NCBI GenBank assembly: GCA_903874955.1
Contig: CAIQTY010000010.1
Coordinates: 1 to 43,279 of the forward strand
Source: an uncultured Alphaproteobacteria bacterium
GTDB lineage: Bacteria > Pseudomonadota > Alphaproteobacteria > Paracaedibacterales > CAITNM01
Length of the DNA stretch: 43,279 nucleotides
Direction: 5' to 3'
Below the pieces are notes generated by a model that worked only from the letters and a program-made list of their open reading frames with translations, had not been told where the DNA came from and did no database searches. How positions within the stretch are numbered: the first letter of the stretch is position 1; each line of letters begins with the position of its first letter. Positions 35,002 to 43,211 of the stretch are shown in pieces. A program made the position numbers and the translations under genes.

Positions 35002-36669
35002 TTATCCTAAATCTGCTAACGCTTCCTTAAGAATGTTCATTGATAACAATTCTGGTAAAATTTTATAGTGACCATCAGGATAAAGTAAGACATAAAATGG
35101 TACACTACTGCGGCCATACTCTTCTAGCGCTTTGGTAATTGAAGAATCATAAGTGGTCCAATCAGCACGAACCAGTTGCACTTTTTTATTTTTAAATAAT
35201 TCTTGTGCTTCATCTTTATTAAGAACCAATTGTTTATTAACTTGGCATGTAATACACCACTTAGCTGTAAAGTCTATTAATACAGGAGATTTTTTGCGCA
35301 TCTGTTCCACGGTGTGCGGATCGTAAGCTAACCATGGATCTTTATGATTTATATCAACTGGTTTATTGGCATAAGCATATGCACCGGCCATAAGACACAC
35401 ACTCAATATCGTTGATAATATGCGGGTATAGATAGGACGGTGAATAGCCCCCCAATGTCCATAAATCCAACAGGCGATTCCAAGGGCTAATAATGATCCA
35501 AGAACATTCAAAAACGCAGAAATTGATACTTGCTCCGCTAACACATGCAACAACCAAACGACTGAACCAAGCATTCCAAAACCAAGAACTGTTTTAAAAG
35601 TATTCATCCATCCGCCTGGCTTGGGCAAAAATCTAGCTGATCTTGGATTAATACATATCAGCAAATAAGGTGCAGATAATCCAATAGCAAGACCTGTAAA
35701 AATAACAAAACCTGGGAGCGGTCCTTGCGTTAACGCAAAACCGACAGATGCCCCCATAAAGGGTGCCGAGCAAGGTGTAGCCACAATACAGGCCAATACT
35801 CCATGAAAAAAACTACTTAGAGGTTTTGAAGAATCACTACCTTTTGTTGAAAGTCGTGTGAATGAGGTACCAACTTCAAAAACCCCAAAGAGATTTATAG
35901 CAAAAGCAAAGAACACAAATATGAGTGCAATCACAACCATAGGCGACTGCAATTGGAACCCCCACCCTACCTGATGCCCAGCAGAACGAAAAACAAGTAA
36001 CAGGCCAGCCAAGAACCAAAAACTCACGATAGTTCCAAGCGTAAAAAAGATACCACTTGCTTTAAGTTTTTTCGGTTCAGGATGTTGCATCAGGGTCATT
36101 ACTTTCAAAGAAAGTATCGGCAACACACATGGCATAAGATTTAAAATTAACCCCCCGACAAGCGCAAAAACAAACATCAAAAAAGTTGGGAAACTAAAAA
36201 AACCTTTTTGGACTAATGGTTTAGGAAGCATTTCCCACTCATGAGATGGGATAAATTTCAATACACTTGTTTTTTTTTCTGGAGTGCAAAGTTTATCGCA
36301 AACGGTATAACTAGCATCAACTTTTATCTGATTAAGTTTGTTAAAATCATTTTCGATATTAAAAACACCATGAATATAAACTTTTCCTTCATGCGCTTCA
36401 AAACGATGCCCCTGAAGACTAAGCGTTTGAGGGATAGGCCACTTAATATGCCCAAGAGTAATACCTTTTGGCAAACGCCAGTTAAGAACTGTTGGTGAAT
36501 CTTCGCTGTCGGGTCCGTAGATATGGGAATGACTGGGAACATCAAAAACAAGAGTAAAGGGGATGTTTTTTTTAGGGTGATTTTCCGGCGCTAAAAGCTT
36601 TACACTAACTATGTTTGCTTCCAGAATATTAAAAACAAACGTGCAAAATAAAATAAAGCGATAAAACAT
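35002..36669 (-). CDS. dsbD: Thiol:disulfide interchange protein, DsbD family
   Basis: 555 residues. Signal peptide, an N-terminal immunoglobulin-like periplasmic domain with C-D-K-L-C (about residue 134), then the eight-helix membrane domain with both redox cysteines in N-L-M-P-C-V-L-P and A-T-P-C-S-A-P-F-M-G, then a C-terminal thioredoxin domain with W-C-I-T-C-Q. All three cysteine pairs are present. It passes electrons from cytoplasmic thioredoxin to periplasmic thiols, for example for cytochrome c assembly or DsbC-type partners. Its place in front of coxC fits a role in oxidase or haem-protein maturation (inference). Confidence 0.92.
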   Translation of the reverse strand: MFYRFILFCTFVFNILEANIVSVKLLAPENHPKKNIPFTLVFDVPSHSHIYGPDSEDSPTVLNWRLPKGITLGHIKWPIPQTLSLQGHRFEAHEGKVYIHGVFNIENDFNKLNQIKVDASYTVCDKLCTPEKKTSVLKFIPSHEWEMLPKPLVQKGFFSFPTFLMFVFALVGGLILNLMPCVLPILSLKVMTLMQHPEPKKLKASGIFFTLGTIVSFWFLAGLLLVFRSAGHQVGWGFQLQSPMVVIALIFVFFAFAINLFGVFEVGTSFTRLSTKGSDSSKPLSSFFHGVLACIVATPCSAPFMGASVGFALTQGPLPGFVIFTGLAIGLSAPYLLICINPRSARFLPKPGGWMNTFKTVLGFGMLGSVVWLLHVLAEQVSISAFLNVLGSLLALGIACWIYGHWGAIHRPIYTRILSTILSVCLMAGAYAYANKPVDINHKDPWLAYDPHTVEQMRKKSPVLIDFTAKWCITCQVNKQLVLNKDEAQELFKNKKVQLVRADWTTYDSSITKALEEYGRSSVPFYVLLYPDGHYKILPELLSMNILKEALADLG

Positions 36670-36860
36670 GTTTTCCCTAAATCTAATACCAAAAAATCTT
36701 TCAAGAAAGTTTTCCCATTATAACCTAATTATAAGGATACCTTTTTCTAGAATAAAATAAAATACAAATCGACGATAACTTATTTAAAATTTCAACGTTA
36801 GTTAAAAAAATATTAACAATTTGCGTTTATTATTTAGTTACAAGCAGATGATTTTAAGTT

Positions 36861-37427
36861 ATGAATAACACAAAAACTAAAAAAATAATTATAATATTAA
36901 TACTAATGAACTCTTATATTTACAGTTCATTTTTGGCTGATATTCTTATGGAAGATTTAAAAAACCTTCAAGGACCCAATCCTAATGAACTCGTTGATGA
37001 AAAATTAAATCAACCCATTCAAGAAGTTTCTCAAGAAACCGTACATAGTCTTTTAAAACACCTGGATCATAATGAAGATTTTGTGCCAAGCCGTTTCAAA
37101 TTAGACACTAATAATGCATATTCTTTTGATTTCTCTCACACAGACATAAACACTTCAACACTTACAAAAATATTAAAAAAACTTGAATATGTGATGGGAC
37201 TAAATTTAGAATCTTGCGAGCACATCACAGAAGATGGTTTATCGGCACTAAAACATTCTCCTAATCTTGCGGATCTTTGTGTGTCCCTTGAAATTTCAAA
37301 AAAAGGGGTACTTCATCTCAAAAAATTAAACAATCTTAAAAAATTAAAATGCAAAAAAATTGATCAAAAATTCTGCAATGAACTAAAAGAACAATTTAAA
37401 AGCATTAAGATAGTAGAGAACAATTAG
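36861..37427 (+). CDS. Exported leucine-rich-repeat protein
   Basis: 188 residues. A Lys-rich start and a hydrophobic stretch (K-I-I-I-I-L-I-L-M-N-S-Y-I-Y-S-S) form a signal peptide. From about residue 95 the sequence follows the cysteine-containing LRR pattern of F-box-type repeats: L-N-L-E-S-C-E-H-I-T-E-D-G-L-S-A-L, then L-A-D-L-C-V-S-L-E-I-S-K-K-G-V-L-H-L, then L-K-K-L-K-C-K-K-I-D. About three to four repeats. Such LRRs are common in eukaryotes and in effectors of intracellular bacteria. Stands alone, divergent from dsbD and convergent with the copper chaperone gene. Confidence 0.7.
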   Translation: MNNTKTKKIIIILILMNSYIYSSFLADILMEDLKNLQGPNPNELVDEKLNQPIQEVSQETVHSLLKHLDHNEDFVPSRFKLDTNNAYSFDFSHTDINTSTLTKILKKLEYVMGLNLESCEHITEDGLSALKHSPNLADLCVSLEISKKGVLHLKKLNNLKKLKCKKIDQKFCNELKEQFKSIKIVENN

Positions 37428-37439
37428 GAGAAAAAATAT

Positions 37440-37973
37440 TTATTCAGCTTCACATCTCTTATTTTTTGGATCTAACAAGCTTTTTTTGAAATCTATCTCA
37501 ATAGCTTTGGTGAATTCTTTTGCTCCGACTCTGAAATGAAAAATAAATTTTAATTTTTCAAACTGACATAAAGTTTTTTTTATGCCTATTAGCATGAGAT
37601 GCTTTCCACCACATCGCAAAAAAAGAGTTCCCCCGGCGTCAATTTCCATTTGGGGAATTTCAAGCATTTCCATGAATTTGAGACCATTTCCATCTTTACG
37701 CTCTATATGATCATGTAATTCAACCCGATCAAAAACGTCTGGATCAACTTCAACTTTATATAAAATCACAGAATACTTATTACTATTGTAGATACTTAAA
37801 TAAGCAGCCCCGTTTTGTGGTCCATTTAGAATTTTCAACTTTATATCTTTGATTTTAATGTTTTTAGTATTTTCTTTTAGCTCTTTAGATTTAATATCAC
37901 TGTAGATTGGTTGAATAAAAAGTGCCGAAAAGGATAGTAAAAATATAAATGAGCGCATAGCCAGCGTAGACAT
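37440..37973 (-). CDS. PCuAC-type periplasmic copper chaperone
   Basis: 177 residues with a signal peptide (S-F-I-F-L-L-S-F-S-A-L-F). The fold signature is N-G-A-A-Y-L-S-I-Y-N near residue 55, and the Cu-binding pattern reads E-L-H-D-H...F-M-E-M-L...G-G-T-L-F-L-R-C-G-G-K-H-L-M-L-I-G-I-K, with two Met-containing and two His-containing positions. PCuAC proteins load Cu(I) into the CuA site of cytochrome oxidase together with Sco. An ATG at codon 6 is an alternative start. The presence of coxC nearby fits this role. Confidence 0.85.
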   Translation of the reverse strand: MSTLAMRSFIFLLSFSALFIQPIYSDIKSKELKENTKNIKIKDIKLKILNGPQNGAAYLSIYNSNKYSVILYKVEVDPDVFDRVELHDHIERKDGNGLKFMEMLEIPQMEIDAGGTLFLRCGGKHLMLIGIKKTLCQFEKLKFIFHFRVGAKEFTKAIEIDFKKSLLDPKNKRCEAE

Positions 37974-38016
37974 AAATTGATTAAACTAATATTAGATTTT
38001 TAAAATTTAGTAAGCA

Positions 38017-38883
38017 ATGGGACTCCCTTTGATAATAGTGACAGGTCTCTCTGGCGCAGGCAGAACAACAGTACTCAAAGCACTTGAAGATAAGGGATTT
38101 CAAGTCGTTGATAATCTACCTTTTCTAATGGTGCCAGCTCTTATAGAGTATCTCCTATCGCATAATGCCCCAGAGCAATCCACGGCAATTGGTATCACCA
38201 GCACGGATTCAGATACCGCAAATACTAAACGCGTGTTGAGCGAACTGCAATCTAACACAAGAATCGAATTTCGCATTATTTATTTGGACTGCAGCGCAGA
38301 AAAAATCTTACAACGCTACAGTGAATCTCGTAGGCCCCACCCAATAGGATCACAAAATCTTCAAAGTGCCATTAAAACAGAAGAAGGTTATCTTAGTTCT
38401 TTCAAAAAAATTGCTGAAATAGAGATAGACACAACAGATCTATCAGTAAGGCACCTAAGAACTATTTTGCATCACTACTTTTCTGGAAATCCCAGTAAAG
38501 AAAAAAATCCTAAAATTCTGCTCATATCTTTTTCCTACAAAAGAGCCATACCAAAATTTGCTGATCTGGTGTTTGATATGCGTTTTCTAAGTAACCCATT
38601 TTATGATATTAATTTACGCAATTTATCTGGTAAACACAAAGAGGTGCAGCATTATATTCTACAAGACCCCCGGTGGATGATTGTAGAACATCATTTGAAA
38701 GAGTTTTTGATAAATTCTATTACTGGTTATGAAGAGCAAGGCAGATCTTACCTTACAATCGCTTTCGGTTGCACAGGTGGCCAGCACCGAAGCGTTTTTA
38801 GCGCTGAATATTTTCATAACATTCTTAAAAAATTGAACTATACTTGTACCATTGAGCACTGTGAATTAGAGGGACAAAACTGA
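38017..38883 (+). CDS. rapZ: RNase adapter protein RapZ
   Basis: 288 residues, normal. Walker A is G-L-S-G-A-G-R-T (residues 10-17), with Arg in the place of the usual Lys, a form I recall in other alphaproteobacterial members. D-N-L-P follows near residue 33, and the C-terminal domain has C-T-G-G-Q-H-R-S-V near residue 252. In enterobacteria it binds GlcN6P and guides RNase E; in alphaproteobacteria it is usually part of an hprK-rapZ-ptsM-ptsH cluster. Here no hprK is in front. Its stop overlaps the next start by one base. Confidence 0.93.
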   Translation: MGLPLIIVTGLSGAGRTTVLKALEDKGFQVVDNLPFLMVPALIEYLLSHNAPEQSTAIGITSTDSDTANTKRVLSELQSNTRIEFRIIYLDCSAEKILQRYSESRRPHPIGSQNLQSAIKTEEGYLSSFKKIAEIEIDTTDLSVRHLRTILHHYFSGNPSKEKNPKILLISFSYKRAIPKFADLVFDMRFLSNPFYDINLRNLSGKHKEVQHYILQDPRWMIVEHHLKEFLINSITGYEEQGRSYLTIAFGCTGGQHRSVFSAEYFHNILKKLNYTCTIEHCELEGQN

Positions 38884-39299
38884 TGATAGGGATATTAATT
38901 TTGACGCATGGACGCTTAGGACAGGCATTATTAGATACCCTAGAGGAAATCATGGGCCCCCAAGAAGATGTTTTGTCAATCGAATTCCACTCAAACGACA
39001 ACCCTGAAGTTAAGCGTAAAGAACTTTACAAAGCAATTGATGAGCTAAATTCAGGTAAAGGGGTTGTCATCTTAACAGATATGTTTGGTGGAACACCTTC
39101 AAATTTAGCGATGTCAGCACTTGGCTTAAAAGCCATAGAGGTTATTGCTGGAGTTAATTTGCCCATGCTGATTAAATTTGTTGAACATCGCAAAAATACA
39201 GTCCTACCAGAAGCAGCACAAAAAGCTTTTGAAGCAGGTAGAAAGTATATTCAGATTGCTTCAACGCTTTTGTCACCAGTTCAAGCAATCAATCAATAG
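38883..39299 (+). CDS. ptsM: PTS EIIA component, mannose type (PtsM/ManX-like)
   Basis: 138 residues. The phospho-acceptor His9 is in I-L-T-H-G-R-L-G; D-M-F-G-G-T-P-S-N follows at about residue 63, the diagnostic motif of EIIA-Man domains. No EIIB or membrane components are nearby, so this is a regulatory rather than transport PTS. It accepts phosphate from HPr. It overlaps rapZ at the start and HPr at the end, one base each, so the three are translated as a unit. Confidence 0.93.
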   Translation: MIGILILTHGRLGQALLDTLEEIMGPQEDVLSIEFHSNDNPEVKRKELYKAIDELNSGKGVVILTDMFGGTPSNLAMSALGLKAIEVIAGVNLPMLIKFVEHRKNTVLPEAAQKAFEAGRKYIQIASTLLSPVQAINQ

Positions 39300-39547
39300 T
39301 GCTATATTCCTTCAAAATCCTCATACCAGAAGGTCTCCATGCAATGCCTTGCGCTAAAATTATAGAAATACTGAAACCATTTGAGCCAATCACCTTTATC
39401 CATAACGAACACAAAGTAAGTACACTCTCGATTCTAGAGTTGCTATTGTTAAAAATGAATTACAGCTCGACCATTTCTATATCAGTTGACAACCCTCTTC
39501 CAAAAAATATATTAAAAGATCTAGAAAATATTTTCAAAAATACTTGA
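39299..39547 (+). CDS. Phosphocarrier protein HPr-like, divergent active-site loop
   Basis: 82 residues from a GTG overlapping the last base of the ptsM stop. His14 lies in G-L-H-A-M-P-C-A, matching the HPr G-L-H-A-R-P-A-A loop except that the Arg after Ala is Met. Ser41 in K-V-S-T-L-S-I-L corresponds to the regulatory Ser46 region. The usual Gly after the Ser motif is absent and the segment is unusually rich in Leu. The Arg normally stabilises phospho-His, so transfer may be altered. Context (rapZ, ptsM) leaves little doubt about the family. An accD terminator lies just after. Confidence 0.88.
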   Translation: MLYSFKILIPEGLHAMPCAKIIEILKPFEPITFIHNEHKVSTLSILELLLLKMNYSSTISISVDNPLPKNILKDLENIFKNT

Positions 39548-39552
39548 ATTAC

Positions 39553-39600
39553 ACAAAATAAAAAGCTCCAGAAACACCTAAAACTAAGGTATTTCTGAAA
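39553..39600 (-). terminator. Terminator of accD, possibly bidirectional
   Basis: CAGAAATACCT and AGGTGTTTCTG pair over eleven bases (one G-U) with a seven-base loop on the minus strand, followed by GAGCTTTTTATTTTG. It lies between the convergent HPr and accD genes. Confidence 0.8.
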
Positions 39601-39615
39601 TTTCTCTGGTATTAT

Positions 39616-40485
39616 CTATGCAGCAAACACCATAGGGCTTCCTAGTAGGTGATGAAATATATTACCAAGGGTTTGTGGAATTTCTTTCCGATTCACGACA
39701 ATATCAACCATACCATGGTCACGCAAATATTCTGATCGCTGAAAACCCTCCGGTAATTTCTGCTTAATCGTTTCTTCAATAACTCTTGCCCCAGTAAAAC
39801 CAATAATAGCTCCTGGTTCAGCAAGACTAATATCTCCCAGCATTGCGAATGATGCGCTAACACCACCAGTGGTTGGATCCGTTAGCAAAGTAATATAAGG
39901 CAGACCTGCCTCCTTAACCATTTGCACAGCAATTGTCGTACGTGGCATCTGCATGAGAGACAATATTCCCTCTTGCATGCGAGCACCGCCAGAAGCAGTA
40001 ATTGCAAGAAGTGGACTATTACTTTTAACAGCAAGCTCAGCTGCTTTTACCATTGCCTGACCGGCGTAGATTCCCATGGACCCCCCCATAAAATCAAAAT
40101 TAAAAATACACGCTACGACATTGCATCCTTTAATTTGGCCAAAGGCAACAAGAACAGAATCTTCAAATCCAGTCTTTTGGCGGTATTCCTTAAGTCTATC
40201 AGCGTATCGTTTGGAATCTTTAAATTTAAGGGGATCTTGGATGACCTTTGGAATTTCTTGAATGGTATACATTGAATTATCAAAAATGTGATCAAGTCTT
40301 TCCTTGGCAGAAATCCGCATGTGATTACCACAGTGATGACAAACACCCAAATTTGACTTTAAATCCCTATGGAACAGCATATGCTCGCAAGCATTACACT
40401 TTGTCCAGAGGTTTTCTGGAACGTCAACCTTTTTATTTATTAAGGCCTGGATCTTAGGTTTTACAAAATTTGTTAACCAATTCAT
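39616..40485 (-). CDS. accD: Acetyl-CoA carboxylase carboxyltransferase subunit beta
   Basis: 289 residues, normal. The N-terminal zinc ribbon has C-N-A-C-E-H and C-H-H-C-G-N. The carboxyltransferase domain shows F-D-F-M-G-G-S-M-G, A-S-G-G-A-R-M-Q-E-G and D-P-T-T-G-G-V-S-A-S-F. With AccA it transfers carboxyl from biotin to acetyl-CoA to make malonyl-CoA for fatty acid synthesis. AGAGGAAAAGA precedes the ATG. rpsA lies upstream on the same strand, but a strong hairpin separates them. Confidence 0.96.
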   Translation of the reverse strand: MNWLTNFVKPKIQALINKKVDVPENLWTKCNACEHMLFHRDLKSNLGVCHHCGNHMRISAKERLDHIFDNSMYTIQEIPKVIQDPLKFKDSKRYADRLKEYRQKTGFEDSVLVAFGQIKGCNVVACIFNFDFMGGSMGIYAGQAMVKAAELAVKSNSPLLAITASGGARMQEGILSLMQMPRTTIAVQMVKEAGLPYITLLTDPTTGGVSASFAMLGDISLAEPGAIIGFTGARVIEETIKQKLPEGFQRSEYLRDHGMVDIVVNRKEIPQTLGNIFHHLLGSPMVFAA

Positions 40486-40496
40486 TCTTTTCCTCT

Positions 40497-40530
40497 TAAT
40501 AAAAGTAGGGAAAAGATAAACTTTTCCCTA
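40497..40530 (-). terminator. Terminator of rpsA
   Basis: TAGGGAAAAG and CTTTTCCCTA form a perfect ten-base-pair stem with a five-base loop, followed by CTTTTATT on the minus strand. Confidence 0.8.
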
Positions 40531-40561
40531 TCTATTTCTAACATAAAATCAGGTTTAAACC

Positions 40562-42319
40562 TTAGTCTTCTGACTCTTCATCAGTTTTTTTCTTAGAAGC
40601 TTTTTTTGCTTTAGTTTCTTCTTCTGCATCATCAGCTTTTTTTGATTTAGCTTTGCTAAGAGCTGTACCAAGGATATCTCCAAGAGTAGCACCACTATCA
40701 GACGATCCGTAAGTCGATAGCGCTTCTTTTTCTTCTTCCATTTCACGAGCTTTAATGGACAAGTTAACTTTACGAGAAGATTTTTCTATGGTCAAAATTT
40801 TTGCATCAATTTTTTCACCAACGGCAAAGCGTTCAGTGCGTTGTTCTGCACGGTCTTTTGCGATGTCGACTTTCTTGATGTATCCGCTCAAACCATTGGC
40901 AAGGCTTACTTCAATACCTCTATCATCAAGTGCTGTAACAGTACAGGTGACAATATCTCCCTTTTTAATCGAAGAGAATGCATCAGCTAGTGGGTCCTCA
41001 CTAACTTGTTTTACACCAAGGCTGACACGTTCTTTTTCAGGATCAATATCAAGAACCTTAACTTTTAGCATTTGCCCTTTGGTAAATTGCTTCAAAGTTT
41101 CCTCAGTTGTTTCTTCCCAAGAAATATCGTTAATGTGAACCATACCGTCTAGCTGCTCATTGATACCTACAAACAAACCGAATTCTGTAACGTTTTTAAT
41201 AACGCCTTCAAAGACACTACCTAATGGATGATCTTCAACTAGTTTTTGCCATGGGTTATCCATACATTGTTTCAAGCCAAGACTAATGCGACGTTTTGAT
41301 AGATCAACAACCAGCACAACGACTTCGACTTCTTGACCAACACTCAAAATTTTACCTGGATGCAGATTTTTCTTAGTCCAGCTCATTTCGGTTACATAAA
41401 TTAGGCCTTCAATAGCAGGTTGTAATTCAACAAACGCTCCATAATCGGTAATGTTTGTAACTTTACCAGAAACTCTTTGACCAGGTTTGTATTGCAGATC
41501 AATATTTTGCCAAGGATCTGTTTCAAGCTGCTTCATGCCCAAAGAGATACGCTGGGTGTCTTTATTATATCTAATTACTTGAACATCAATTGTTTCACCG
41601 ATTTTCAATACTTCGTTTGGATGGTTAATACGGCGCCATGAAATATCAGTGACGTGAAGTAATCCGTCTACTCCTCCCAAATCGATAAACGCACCGTAGT
41701 CTGTGATGTTTTTCACAACACCAGCTACAATTTGACCTTCACTTAGGTTAGCAACAAGCTCTGTTCTTGCCTCTGCACGAGATTCTTCTAAAACAGATCT
41801 ACGTGATACAACTATATTGCTTCTACTTTTATCCATTTTCAAAATCTTGAATGGCTGAACGATATTCATAAGAGGTGCTAAATCGCGAATTGGGCGAATA
41901 TCAACCTGACTACCAGGCAAGAATGCGATAGCACCATCAAGATCAACAGCAAAACCACCCTTCACACGCCCGAAGATCACACCGTTAACATGACCACCAG
42001 AATTGAGTGCCTCTTCTAACGTATTCCAGGATGCTTCACGACGCGCTTTTTCAACGCTCAGCATAGCCTCTCCGTGACGGTCTTCTAAACGTTCAACATA
42101 GACGTCAATCCGATCACCAACTTTTGCCTCATGCATTCCTGCACGTCCTGTGATTTCCTTAAGGGCTACGCGACCCTCGGATTTCATACCGATGTCAATT
42201 GTCGCCATATCATTGTATATACCGATAATCGTACCTTTAACGACCTTACCTTCAAAAGTACGGCTGTCTTGCATGAATTCATTTAATAAGTCTTCGAAGT
42301 TTTCTTTATTGGCTTGCAT
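40562..42319 (-). CDS. rpsA: 30S ribosomal protein S1
   Basis: 585 residues from the ATG at 42319, which has AGGAA nine bases upstream; an in-frame TTG at 42352 would add 11 unlikely residues. Six S1 OB-fold repeats can be followed, for example G-K-V-V-K-G-T-I-I-G-I, V-V-K-N-I-T-D-Y-G-A-F-I-D-L-G-G, V-T-N-I-T-D-Y-G-A-F-V-E and V-I-K-N-V-T-E-F-G-L-F-V-G. The C-terminus is a Lys/Glu-rich low-complexity tail. S1 binds mRNA on the small subunit and helps initiation. The usual cmk neighbour is absent; a DUF1287 pseudogene lies upstream instead. Confidence 0.97.
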   Translation of the reverse strand: MQANKENFEDLLNEFMQDSRTFEGKVVKGTIIGIYNDMATIDIGMKSEGRVALKEITGRAGMHEAKVGDRIDVYVERLEDRHGEAMLSVEKARREASWNTLEEALNSGGHVNGVIFGRVKGGFAVDLDGAIAFLPGSQVDIRPIRDLAPLMNIVQPFKILKMDKSRSNIVVSRRSVLEESRAEARTELVANLSEGQIVAGVVKNITDYGAFIDLGGVDGLLHVTDISWRRINHPNEVLKIGETIDVQVIRYNKDTQRISLGMKQLETDPWQNIDLQYKPGQRVSGKVTNITDYGAFVELQPAIEGLIYVTEMSWTKKNLHPGKILSVGQEVEVVVLVVDLSKRRISLGLKQCMDNPWQKLVEDHPLGSVFEGVIKNVTEFGLFVGINEQLDGMVHINDISWEETTEETLKQFTKGQMLKVKVLDIDPEKERVSLGVKQVSEDPLADAFSSIKKGDIVTCTVTALDDRGIEVSLANGLSGYIKKVDIAKDRAEQRTERFAVGEKIDAKILTIEKSSRKVNLSIKAREMEEEKEALSTYGSSDSGATLGDILGTALSKAKSKKADDAEEETKAKKASKKKTDEESED

Positions 42320-42494
42320 GTAGAAATTTTCCTGAAATTGGGCTCGAAACAAAAAGTGAGCCAGCTAGAAGTTACAACTGTACAGGATTATGTCATACCT
42401 AATCGATTATGGGAAGTTATATTTATTGGTATTGAGCAGTTCTTAAGGCCTGCAGAAGACAAAGAAATTTTGTAGGTTCACATCTTTATTTTGA

Positions 42495-43103
42495 TCAATT
42501 ACTTAATGAGGTTGCTACTTTTGCAGAAAGTCTAAAGTGAGCAACAATTTTGTAGTCATGCAAGATATCTTCTTCCTTAACTCCCTGCGCAATATTATGA
42601 ATAACTAAGGGGTGAAGGCCATCTTCAGAATTTTTATCGCTTAGAATTCCTATATGCAAAATGCCATCGCCTAAGTCCCAAACAATAATGTCGCCAGGTA
42701 ACTAAGTTGTATCAGAAATTTTCAAACCATGTCTCTTAAAGAAACACATTAAGTTAGGCACACGGCGATGATCAATATTATGATCAGGTTTTGTTAAATT
42801 CCAAAGTTTAGGATAGCAAGACCAATTGCTTTTAATATCCTGATGAACAAGTTTTTGTAAATCAATTTTAAACGCGGAGCGCAAAGCACGAATGATAACA
42901 TCTGTGCAAACACCTTTTTCAATCTTCACATCGCCATTTGGATAAGTAAGCTTTTGGTATGCAGGATCTTAATAAACTGTTTGTCCAATTTGACTTCTAG
43001 CGGCAATGGGCAGCTGAGTCTCAACTTTTAGCTTTGGTGCACTATTGCAAAAAATTGAAAAGAAGGTGAAAATTATAAAGGTTTGAAGTTTTTTAAAACT
43101 CAT
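42495..43103 (-). pseudogene. DUF1287-family exported protein gene with two in-frame stop codons
   Basis: A 203-codon frame from ATG 43103 to TGA 42495 reads as a DUF1287 protein: signal peptide, then Q-I-G-Q-T-V-Y, then TAA (42971-42969), D-P-A-Y-Q-K-L-T-Y-P-N-G-D-V, K-G-V-C-T-D-V-I-I-R-A, N-I-D-H-R-R-V-P-N-L, then TAG (42704-42702), then L-P-G-D-I-I-V-W-D-L-G, H-I-G-I-L-S-D, V-I-H-N-I-A-Q-G, and K-I-V-A-H-F-R. The frame is never shifted, and conserved Cys, His and Asp positions remain. Two nonsense codons (45 and 134) make a full product unlikely. The family resembles NlpC/P60-like papain-fold proteins; function is poorly known. Confidence 0.85.
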
Positions 43104-43130
43104 TTGAATGTTTATTTGAAAATGGTTTAT

Positions 43131-43202
43131 TTATCTATATTCAAATACAGCGAATAGACCTACGGGACCTGCACCGATGATAGCGACGTCGGTGGTATGC
43201 AT
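43131..43202 (-). pseudogene. N-terminal remnant of a ferredoxin/thioredoxin reductase-like flavoprotein
   Basis: 23 codons read M-H-T-T-D-V-A-I-I-G-A-G-P-V-G-L-F-A-V-F-E-Y-R and stop. D-V-A-I-I-G-A-G-P-V-G-L-F is the FAD-binding start of TrxR-like ferredoxin-NADP reductases (normally about 340 residues). The similarity ends at about 43140, next to the DUF1287 pseudogene, so the rest of the gene was lost. It follows rpmJ by nine bases. Confidence 0.75.
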
Positions 43203-43211
43203 GTTTATTGA

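Noticed and set aside
38044..38067. Arg in place of Lys in the RapZ Walker A motif as a sign of inactivation
   Set aside because: I recall the same variant in other alphaproteobacterial RapZ proteins, and the rest of the protein is intact.
20025..43103. Stop-codon reassignment (TAA/TAG read as sense) to explain the in-frame stops
   Set aside because: Intact core genes in the window end normally with TAA or TAG (for example rpoD with TAA and rpmJ with TAG), and the affected genes are non-essential types; point nonsense decay is simpler.
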